Shown here piece by piece: positions 1 to 8,358 of a stretch of 64,000 nucleotides of DNA. The stretch is from Symbiodinium sp. CCMP2592. Its lineage: Eukaryota; Sar; Dinophyceae; Suessiales; Symbiodiniaceae. The stretch spans positions 62,001 to 126,000 of the forward strand of contig CAJNDT010004913.1 of the NCBI GenBank assembly GCA_905221615.1. The letters are read 5' to 3'. Position 1 is the stretch's first letter, and the number at the start of each line of letters is the position of its first letter. The notes under the pieces are model-generated. The model worked only from the letters and a program-made list of their open reading frames with translations. It did no database searches and was not told the DNA's origin. A program made the position numbers and the translations under genes.

Positions 1-29
1 ATTTACCGATTATTTTACTGCCAAGGAAT

Positions 30-3000
30 ATGGTGGTAGTCTCGTTTGCTGGTAGCACAACCATGTGCTGGATTTTCTATTTAGACTGTTTTCCGTCTAA
101 AAGAAAATTTGTGTCTGCGAGCTGCGTTTTCATTAAGATCGGACATGTTCATGAGAATTATATGTTCTGTATCATCCGCAGCCGCTTTCAGCCTCGAGCC
201 TCACAGCAATCAGCCTTTCGGGCTAACCAAGCGTTCCTGATCCTGTTTGGTCATTGTGCCGTAATGAGCACACGATCAAACTTCCGTAGCCGTGATGGAC
301 ACGCCCTACCCAGGGCAGTGCAGGCGTACCATGAGCGACATCCACACATGGATAGCTCGTACCCCGAGTCTCGTCGGGAAGCATCACGTCGAAACACCGA
401 ACACGGTGGACACCGAATTCACAAACGTGAGAAAAATCACGAGCCTCAATTCATCATCATGGGTCACCAACAGGTGTTCAATCCGCATCCAAGAGATCTT
501 GCTCAATTGATCTCACGATATGGCCATGCGAGTGGAGCAAGGCTCACTCTAAACTCCAGACATGGAGTCAGGCTCTACGAAGGAGTCCTTCAAGGACCAT
601 GGGACAACAGTCCCCTTGTATACTGGGATAACAACGTCGGTAATCACGCTCGTGATCCACGCCAGTTCTGTACGATGCTTGCACATCACCTTCAGACAGG
701 CCTCCCACCGGAGGTAGAACAATGTGTGAGCCTTGATGGATCCGGAGAATATGACTATTCCTCCTCAGTGCCAAAACTGGCAGATGTAACAGGTCTCTCA
801 CCAGAGATGTGCTTCCACATTCTTTCCAAGACCAACAGAGTCGGAAGGTGGTTGGCACACTCAACAAGACACCTTCAGAACCAGCGCCCAGATCTCTTTG
901 CTGGCCAACACAATTATCTTCTGGACATGTTCAAGTTGGCCGATGCAGAGCTCGCACAGTATACACCACAAGAGATCGCGCTTGGTGTCCTCCTCAACAC
1001 TAAGTCTAGGTTTGTGGTCACCATGGTTTATAACAAAGATGGCAAGGCCGAAACCACAGATGCCGCCGTTAACATCCCACCGGATGCAAATGTGTTGACC
1101 ATGAGCAAAATTTTCCTTTCGGCAGTGGGAGGACACGGTTCACGACGAACTCTACCAAGAGCTGAAGAACCAGATCCTGAAGAAGAGAGACCAAGGTCAC
1201 ACATGACCATCTCAGACTTCATGGCAACGGGGAGCAATCCAGTGCAGTCCCGTGCACAGCGTCTCTCCACTAACGCGCCGAGGCCCGTCGGCATGGAGGA
1301 TTTTGTTCGACAGAACAACCCTTGTTACATCATGCATGCCACGGACCTACAGGCATTATCCTCAATCCTGAGGCACGGTCTGGTACCATCAAACCTCCTA
1401 GCGCAGGTGGTTACAGCACCAGATTTCCAAGCTCTTGTGAATGAAAACAGTCGTTCCAACAGGGACACTGTTCAGTTCTCAACGCTAAACCTGGCGAATC
1501 CCAATCCGACCATGTTGCGTGCCAACAAGGCACTGCTTCTGGTATTCGATGCAAATAACGTAGTGAACGAAGTCACAAACCTGTGGCAGTCGCAAGTAGG
1601 GATGTTTGCTACACCAGATGTAGTGCATGCCCGTACTCTTAGCGCCGTATTCGCACCCTCTGAAACACTCTGGGTATCATCGCAATACGATGAGCTCAAG
1701 AGCATCGGACCATGGTGGGCAGACCATTGCTCCGAACAGATGCCGTCAGCGACTTACGAGTCGAAGAAATGGTGCGCAAATTACGGCCGAGAAATCGAAT
1801 CGGCACTTCGAAAAGTGGCAAGGCGAAATCTGCCACCAGAGCCTCCCAAGGCTAGATCTTCTCACAAGAAGTCTTTTTCTCTGCCAAAGACAGAGGCTGA
1901 CACAGCTCCAAACCTGGAGCAAACCGCTTCTGCAGGTGAGGTACCTCCGAAAACGGAGACTACTGCAAAGGAGATCCATCCGAGATCCAAGCTCGCCCGG
2001 CAGGCCGAGGCTGACAAGGATCCGGACAGTCTTATGGGACAGCTCTGGAACTCCGACGGCACCAGAAGCGCCACCGAAGTTCTTAAGATAACGACAGGTC
2101 ACAAACCTCCAGAACCTGTTCAGGATACTTCCGCCAACGTAGTTCCTCCCAAGGAAGAATCTTCTGGAACAGAGACGGAACCTGAGGAACCGGATCCTAA
2201 CCAGGATCGTGACGAAGAATCAGACGATGAGTCGGCATCAAGCGAAAAGAGCTCAAAATCTTCGTCATCCTCAGAACTCCGAGTTGATGTTAATCCGTCT
2301 CACAAGACGAACTCTGCACCTGCAGCGTCGGAGGAGAAGAAAGAATCTCCCACGGAAGAGATCACAGAGAAACTTAAGAAGGTCAAACTTGACCAACCAA
2401 AGCCTGAAGCAGAATATGTTCAGAGTTCAGACGAAGAGCCACAGAAACCAAAATCTCCTAAAAAGGAGAAGGAGAAATTCCTAGTTCTCTTCGATCCTGA
2501 AACAGAAAGTTATTATCGAGTCAACAGAAGCAAGCTCAACCTCGAATACGAGGAACCTGCTGATGAGGAAGATCTCGTAAGAGAACATGAGCGCATCAGC
2601 GCTCGACTTCGAGAAAATCGCAAGCACCGAATCTCGAAGTCATCGTCTAACCCGGCTATGCAACAGGAAATGAAAGAGAGAATCTGGGTTAGTCGATGGA
2701 ATCGAAAAATCCGAAGTCCACTCATGATCAAGGATTCTGAGGCTCCTGACGAAGAGGAGTGGGACAGACCCAGAGATTCGGCATCTTCCTCCTCTGCACC
2801 TCCTACCAAGGAGAGATTTGTAGGAGTACGCAGGACAGCCATGAGTCTTAACCAAAGGATACGGCTGATGACACGACCAGATAATCCTCTCTGCGATCTT
2901 TGCAACCAGCCTACAGGCTATTTTTGCTATTCCTGTGGTACGATTGTATGTGCAGACTGTCGACTTACCCCACAGGGTAAACAACAGATGTGCGAGTGCA

Positions 3001-6000
3001 TCTTGCCAATCGATTGCCTCGAGACCTCTAAAGTGTCAGCAGGAATGATCTCAGAAGAGCGTCAGGTTTTATACGAGGCCATCCTCACACATGAGGACGT
3101 AGATTTGGCAGTCCAGAAAATCAACATGTATTGCGACCACGCAAGGAATTCGTTCATGAGAGCCCATCCAGGCGTTGATCCATGTAGCTTTGATGATATT
3201 AGGAATAATCCTCCTAATACTTACACCAGCTCCACAGAGGCTCCAACCCTGGAGGAATACAAGAGCATCAACAAGGGTCACATCAATATCAAGGACTCCA
3301 GAACAAGCCACCCGGCGTCTTTTCTCTCTCTTACTGGCTACGAAGACAAACTGGTGCTCGACGCACATTACGAGATAGTTCGTAATAGGATGGCCGGTGT
3401 TAACGAAAAGAGAGAATACATAGAGGGCTCAAACCCAGACAGCGTATCACTAAGCCTAGTGGTATGCAACTGGGGAAATATGGATCGAGCGCCGGTGCCA
3501 GCAGGGAATCCCAAAAAGAAACTCAAACCTGAGAAGGGATTCGATTACCACCCTCTTATTGACATGTGCTTCAACAATTCAGCACATATTACCCTCGTAC
3601 TCGAGGCAGGAGCACTTGCGTCAAAGTATTCGATCGCAACCATGCGACAACATGAATACAGAGGGATGCTAATCCATTCTCCTCCCAAGGAGCCTGAGGC
3701 ACCCTCAATGTATATTGGAGTCAAGGGTGACCCAACAACAGACATCTCTCTCGTCCACCACTTTTACCGTCACCGAACAATGAAGCCTAAGGCTGGTGGT
3801 CCCAAGAAGCGACTGTGGGCATGCCACGGTGCGGTATGCCGCCTCACCTTTGGGTACCACAGTACCATCAAGGAGGCAAAAGAATGGGTCCACCCATATT
3901 CCGGCCAGAGGATGACGAGAGATGAGTACATGAAGATTATCGGATATGACCCTCTCAAGGGTAAAAATCCTGACAAGGATGGACCCACTGATGGCTCTTA
4001 CCTCTCACCAGAGGCGTGTCTGACACTGTCGGACCTCGACCCTTCGCCGGTTCTCTGTGAATGGAACGGCCATGTCGAGGGTGATGAGCCACCAGAGGAA
4101 GACTTTGAGTCATACGCAGAGATCTTCTCACAAGAAGCATCAAACGATCTTGACGAGATGTGGTGTACAAAAGGGCCTTACAAGGTCATCACCATCGCGA
4201 TCGTCCATTTCAACTCATACATGACTCATAAGGAAGAACAGAGGCGCGAACTGGTGAACGCGTTCCTCAACGAGGTTCTCCCTTTCAAACCGGATGTAAT
4301 TGCGGGGGATCTCAATAATATTGCGTCGAGGCTCACCTTAAAAGGTGGAGACGTTCACCCGCGAAACGGTTTGTTTTCTCTATACCTGGAGAAGAAACTT
4401 GCAGCATTCAACAGAATAGCAGGAAGGCACTCACAAGTGCGACACCTCTGCTTGAACAACTCTGACCAGCACAGACTGGCACGTGCAGATCGTCTACCGC
4501 CGGACCCGGCGAAGAAAGTTGCTGACCTCGACTGTATCAACAGTTATATCCTTGACTGGAGTAAAACGCCGCACACGGCGTCACCTAGTCCAAGAGATGC
4601 TACACCTGCCGCCGAAAGAACATACTGGGAACGAGTCTCAGATATGTGGCAGGACATGAACAGAAACAGGGATATCGATATCCGTCTGTTTGTCTCAGTC
4701 AAGCAGTACTATTCAACTTTTTCTAACCTTGACCTGTGGTTGAGTCCCTCTGACAAAGATTGGCACAGCCCTTTGGGCTTCACGATACAACCAATCCTTA
4801 CAAAAGGGAAACACAACCGGTCAGATGCCCAGGTTCAGAAGATCGCTGACAAGCGACAGGCTTACAAGCAGCGTAATGCTGAATACTGGGATTACAAAGA
4901 CTCATTTGTGTATTCATCCGGCAACAGCTGGTACGACAGACAGCAACCACAAGGTAGCTATCACAGATATGGAAGATTCTGGGAAAGGCCACAGCCTGAA
5001 CGTCCCAGCGAGCCTGAAGGCTCTCCTCCAAGAAGGAGCCAGGCATCATCGTCCTCTTCACAACAAGATCTACCAAGATCGAGATCCAGACCTCAAAGAA
5101 CCAATATTGTTGACAAGCTCAACATGTCTTTGGAAGAGCTGGATGGACTAGAAGAAGAACCGTCACCAACAAAAAGTGACATCGAAGAACACGAAAGAGA
5201 AACATCAAACTTGATGTCTGCTCAGAGAGATGAAGAGGAACAAGAGGACGAATCCTCCAGCCGGAGGAGAAGAAGGAAGGCATCACGCCCACCGTCTGCT
5301 CCGAGCGGCAAGGCACTCAGAACAGCTGCCACAGCAGCGGGGTTGTCGGGCTGGTTCGGACACCGTAACCAAGGTGGAGCGAACGCAGAGTCTATCAAGA
5401 CTGATGAACCTTCACTTCCAAACTCACTAACCAGTGAGCAAGACTTCTCCGTCTTCAGCATCGCGTGGAATGTGTTTCTGCTGCTAATGGGCCTACACTG
5501 GATGTGGAAGCAGCTCACCAGGGCTCCCATCAGATGTATGGACCGCCAACAATCAAATGCAAAAGCAGCAGCGAAACGACCACCACCATTTCTCGAACCC
5601 GAGAATGAACCACAGACGCGTGAACCTTTAGGACCCAACAGGGTCAATTCTGGAGAAACAACGGATTTGCGACCTGTGTGGCACACTTCCCGAAGCGAAG
5701 TCTACCATCTTTCAGACAGCTGTTACCAGCTCAAGCAAGCAAAAGATGTTTCAAGGAAGGTGCTGTGTAAAACCTGCCTCCAGGCAGTACAAGTTGCGGA
5801 GATTCGCAGGAACGATCCTTTTCAAAGAGGTGATACACGATCACGTGGCACCGAAAGGGACATTGAACGGTTTCAAACCTATGACGATGCAAGTACTACT
5901 CCTCATATGAGGCAATTATTCAGTGATGCATTGCATTCACAAATGGCCGAAGAAGCCATGCAGATTACCTATACATCAATCCCTAAGGGATCCTCGGCAA

Positions 6001-7169
6001 GAGCCAGAGGTACATCTGCACTCGCAAGTGCCTCATCGTCGTCAGTGCCCAAGGCAATGCCACCAGTGCCTAACAAGGCAAACATGTCACCTCCACCTAA
6101 GACTCCTCCGCCAAAGGCGAAAGGAACAGTACCTTCAGATCCTCCGAGACCAAAAGGTCCTACCAGAAGAGGAGGTCAAAATCGGCGCATTCAACGAAAA
6201 GCAGCTAGAGAAGCCCATAACAGTGGACTCTGCAACCATGCAGACGCTGCACTTGGCGAAGCCAATCAAGGCCAGGCCATTAACACTATGTGCCGAAACA
6301 TGGCAGTAAGACACGTCAGCTCTATCGATGCAACGGTAGAAGCAGCCGAGCAGTTTACACAACGCGTGCAACAGCACGTAGAAACATATGATGAAGAGGA
6401 ACCGTGGAGCACGGAGTTTCTACCAGTCGTGGAAGTCCTATTCAGGAACTTGAGCAGCGACGAAACAACTGTCATACATGACAATCATACGGTAACTATG
6501 CCTATTGAGAAATATCTCGACCTCCTCAGAATCGCACAATCATTGCGAAACTCTATCCAGAGAGACAAGGAGGAAAGAAAGGATCATCTTGACACCATCC
6601 AAGATACTCTATCCAGAGTGGAAATCCTTCTAACAGCACTGAAGGACTCAAAAACAGTCTTCAATCAATTGGTCCATTCCTCACTAGAGATAGAGCGAAG
6701 ACATAAAAACCTCAAAAATGTCCTTGAGACACTTTTTGACGACCAAAGCTCTGAGGAAGACCAGTCAGAATCTGACCATGAAGAAGTCCTAACTCCTTCT
6801 GCAGCACAGTACTGGAACAGCCTTCATGCCCACGCCTTATCTCCTTCAGGAGATGAAAGTGAAAGATCATGGGCGTCCTCAGACGGACAGCTTGAAAGAA
6901 GAAGGGCCGAACGGGCAAAGGCTAAGCAGCCACAACCGGCTAAAGCCGAGGCAACTCCAATCAGCTCACAAGCTGCACCAAAGGCCGAGCCAAAGGCGAC
7001 TACATCCAACCATGGATATGACACTGCAGACGCCGCCTTCACCAGGGCTGAGAACAGATTACTCGGAATCTTTTCAAGTTCCGAAGAAGATCACTCAGAC
7101 CCGGATGAACCACATCCGAACGTCTATGCTCGAGCCTATGATCCAAACCTGGATCCAAATCTGAGATAA
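30..7169 (+). CDS. Giant mobile-element-like polyprotein: KptA/Tpt1-like, zinc finger, EEP nuclease, TM, Ada-like zinc site
   Basis: This is a 2379-aa open frame with no stop upstream to the window edge, so the true start may lie outside. A likelier internal start is Met79 at 264, because residues 1-78 look non-coding. Domains seen in order follow. A KptA/Tpt1-like part spans about 320-545: KSRFVV near 327, MHATDLQALSSILRHGL with His436, then RDTVQFS, LLLVFDANNV (about 501-510) and GMFATPDVV (about 524). A charged low-complexity linker spans about 610-830. A Cys-rich finger lies at about 951-994 (CDLC, CYSC, CADC, CEC). An EEP-like core follows: CNWGNM (about 1147), LVLEAG (about 1189), HFNS (about 1393), DVIAGDLNN (about 1422) and DKDWHSPLGF from Asp1575. 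A membrane helix spans about 1806-1829, an Ada-like YHLSDSC...CKTC site about 1885-1917, and a coiled coil about 2162-2236. No reverse transcriptase, integrase or transposase motif was seen. The role is inferred to be that of a selfish-element polyprotein. Confidence 0.7.
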   Translation: MVVVSFAGSTTMCWIFYLDCFPSKRKFVSASCVFIKIGHVHENYMFCIIRSRFQPRASQQSAFRANQAFLILFGHCAVMSTRSNFRSRDGHALPRAVQAYHERHPHMDSSYPESRREASRRNTEHGGHRIHKREKNHEPQFIIMGHQQVFNPHPRDLAQLISRYGHASGARLTLNSRHGVRLYEGVLQGPWDNSPLVYWDNNVGNHARDPRQFCTMLAHHLQTGLPPEVEQCVSLDGSGEYDYSSSVPKLADVTGLSPEMCFHILSKTNRVGRWLAHSTRHLQNQRPDLFAGQHNYLLDMFKLADAELAQYTPQEIALGVLLNTKSRFVVTMVYNKDGKAETTDAAVNIPPDANVLTMSKIFLSAVGGHGSRRTLPRAEEPDPEEERPRSHMTISDFMATGSNPVQSRAQRLSTNAPRPVGMEDFVRQNNPCYIMHATDLQALSSILRHGLVPSNLLAQVVTAPDFQALVNENSRSNRDTVQFSTLNLANPNPTMLRANKALLLVFDANNVVNEVTNLWQSQVGMFATPDVVHARTLSAVFAPSETLWVSSQYDELKSIGPWWADHCSEQMPSATYESKKWCANYGREIESALRKVARRNLPPEPPKARSSHKKSFSLPKTEADTAPNLEQTASAGEVPPKTETTAKEIHPRSKLARQAEADKDPDSLMGQLWNSDGTRSATEVLKITTGHKPPEPVQDTSANVVPPKEESSGTETEPEEPDPNQDRDEESDDESASSEKSSKSSSSSELRVDVNPSHKTNSAPAASEEKKESPTEEITEKLKKVKLDQPKPEAEYVQSSDEEPQKPKSPKKEKEKFLVLFDPETESYYRVNRSKLNLEYEEPADEEDLVREHERISARLRENRKHRISKSSSNPAMQQEMKERIWVSRWNRKIRSPLMIKDSEAPDEEEWDRPRDSASSSSAPPTKERFVGVRRTAMSLNQRIRLMTRPDNPLCDLCNQPTGYFCYSCGTIVCADCRLTPQGKQQMCECILPIDCLETSKVSAGMISEERQVLYEAILTHEDVDLAVQKINMYCDHARNSFMRAHPGVDPCSFDDIRNNPPNTYTSSTEAPTLEEYKSINKGHINIKDSRTSHPASFLSLTGYEDKLVLDAHYEIVRNRMAGVNEKREYIEGSNPDSVSLSLVVCNWGNMDRAPVPAGNPKKKLKPEKGFDYHPLIDMCFNNSAHITLVLEAGALASKYSIATMRQHEYRGMLIHSPPKEPEAPSMYIGVKGDPTTDISLVHHFYRHRTMKPKAGGPKKRLWACHGAVCRLTFGYHSTIKEAKEWVHPYSGQRMTRDEYMKIIGYDPLKGKNPDKDGPTDGSYLSPEACLTLSDLDPSPVLCEWNGHVEGDEPPEEDFESYAEIFSQEASNDLDEMWCTKGPYKVITIAIVHFNSYMTHKEEQRRELVNAFLNEVLPFKPDVIAGDLNNIASRLTLKGGDVHPRNGLFSLYLEKKLAAFNRIAGRHSQVRHLCLNNSDQHRLARADRLPPDPAKKVADLDCINSYILDWSKTPHTASPSPRDATPAAERTYWERVSDMWQDMNRNRDIDIRLFVSVKQYYSTFSNLDLWLSPSDKDWHSPLGFTIQPILTKGKHNRSDAQVQKIADKRQAYKQRNAEYWDYKDSFVYSSGNSWYDRQQPQGSYHRYGRFWERPQPERPSEPEGSPPRRSQASSSSSQQDLPRSRSRPQRTNIVDKLNMSLEELDGLEEEPSPTKSDIEEHERETSNLMSAQRDEEEQEDESSSRRRRRKASRPPSAPSGKALRTAATAAGLSGWFGHRNQGGANAESIKTDEPSLPNSLTSEQDFSVFSIAWNVFLLLMGLHWMWKQLTRAPIRCMDRQQSNAKAAAKRPPPFLEPENEPQTREPLGPNRVNSGETTDLRPVWHTSRSEVYHLSDSCYQLKQAKDVSRKVLCKTCLQAVQVAEIRRNDPFQRGDTRSRGTERDIERFQTYDDASTTPHMRQLFSDALHSQMAEEAMQITYTSIPKGSSARARGTSALASASSSSVPKAMPPVPNKANMSPPPKTPPPKAKGTVPSDPPRPKGPTRRGGQNRRIQRKAAREAHNSGLCNHADAALGEANQGQAINTMCRNMAVRHVSSIDATVEAAEQFTQRVQQHVETYDEEEPWSTEFLPVVEVLFRNLSSDETTVIHDNHTVTMPIEKYLDLLRIAQSLRNSIQRDKEERKDHLDTIQDTLSRVEILLTALKDSKTVFNQLVHSSLEIERRHKNLKNVLETLFDDQSSEEDQSESDHEEVLTPSAAQYWNSLHAHALSPSGDESERSWASSDGQLERRRAERAKAKQPQPAKAEATPISSQAAPKAEPKATTSNHGYDTADAAFTRAENRLLGIFSSSEEDHSDPDEPHPNVYARAYDPNLDPNLR

Positions 7170-7722
7170 GAAAATTCTCAGAGTTTCACAACAGTGACTC
7201 ACAAAGCTCTAACAAGAGCACAGTGAAGGGCTGCATAATTCGGTAGAAGAACATTACCAGACCTGATCTTGTACAGATGATCTCTCTGACCAATGTGCAT
7301 GAAAGAGTTCAAAAGGAGTGACCTTCAACAGTGTACTTCAGTGCTATACCTAGCATAAACAATATGCTGTTTTTATCATGAGTCCAAACTCCGCAACTGT
7401 GACAGTGGGCATAATAGTATATGTGTGAATGTGCGGCCATGCTTCCGGTAAAAGAAAATTAGTGTCTGTTTGTTTGCGTAAACCTCTAAAGGGGTAGCTC
7501 TAACAGGTACCTACAGCAATGGCTGCATGCTCATACATATACATTCCGCTGCCCATTGGCTCACAGTGGTTTTACCATATTGAGACAAGACAAGCTCTCC
7601 TTGCGTAGCAAGACAAAACAACTACTGTCCGTGTGCAGGGCGCTGCCCTTTGATCCTTAGGGAATAAACTGGTCATACACCTCCTAACAAGGAGCATTTC
7701 CTTGTGGGTGTATCGGCTCACC
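4410..7722 (+). repeat. Left arm of giant inverted repeat
   Basis: This 3.3-kb arm is repeated in inverted orientation at 7808-11118. It includes the C-terminal 920 codons of the giant ORF and its 3' non-coding tail. Outer parts differ from the right arm by scattered substitutions. From about 7340 inward the arms are identical by direct reading. Confidence 0.9.
7170..7722 (+). other. Non-coding 3' tail of left element copy
   Basis: This lies between the stop codon and the palindrome centre, and I see no ORF of note. It contains a 28-bp stretch (7443-7470) resembling 91-117 near the start of the same copy (both carry AAAAGAAAATT then GTGTCTG). Its inner 383 bp equal the opposite arm exactly. 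Confidence 0.7.
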
Positions 7723-7807
7723 CCCCCCCCCCTTTAAAGGGGGCTTTAAAGGGGCTTAAAGGGGGGCTTAAAGGGGGGCTTAAGCCCCCCTTTGTCAAAG
7801 GGGGTGG
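7723..7807. repeat. Palindrome centre: C/G-run spacer
   Basis: An 85-bp spacer starts in a C12 run and then has four G4-G6 runs separated by CTTTAAA or CTTAAA, followed by a C6 run. It can fold on itself and the G runs could form a quadruplex. The extruded cruciform would have this as its loop. Confidence 0.7.
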
Positions 7808-8358
7808 GGTGAGCCGATACACCCACAAGGAAATGCTCCTTGTTAGGAGGTGTATGACCAGTTTATTCCCTAAGGATCAAAGGGCAGCGCCCTGCACACG
7901 GACAGTAGTTGTTTTGTCTTGCTACGCAAGGAGAGCTTGTCTTGTCTCAATATGGTAAAACCACTGTGAGCCAATGGGCAGCGGAATGTATATGTATGAG
8001 CATGCAGCCATTGCTGTAGGTACCTGTTAGAGCTACCCCTTTAGAGGTTTACGCAAACAAACAGACACTAATTTTCTTTTACCGGAAGCATGGCCGCACA
8101 TTCACACATATACTATTATGCCCACTGTCACAGTTGCGGAGTTTGGACTCATGATAAAAACAGCATATTGTTTATGCTAGGTATAGCACTGAAGTACACT
8201 GTGAGGTCACTCCTTTTGCACACACTCATGCATATTGGTCAGAGAGATCATCTGTACAAGATCAGGTCTGGTGATGTTCTTCTACCGAATTATGCAGCCC
8301 TTCATTGTGCTCTTGTTAGAGCCTTGTGAGTCACTGTTGTGAAACTCTGAGAATTTTC
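7808..8358 (-). other. Non-coding 3' tail of right element copy
   Basis: Mirror of 7170-7722. It is identical to it over 7808-8190, then differs at about eight sites in the next 170 bp before the stop codon of the second ORF copy. The short plus-strand frame starting at 8090 is a shadow of this repeat. Confidence 0.7.

Noticed and set aside
3442-4790. LINE endonuclease-reverse transcriptase ORF2
   Set aside because: The EEP-like part is followed by 800 residues with no reverse transcriptase motifs, so a standard non-LTR ORF2 is not supported.
8090-8329. 79-codon plus-strand frame with CHSC
   Set aside because: It lies in the mirrored 3' tail of the element, and the equivalent frame is not a conserved feature of the other arm outside the identical core.
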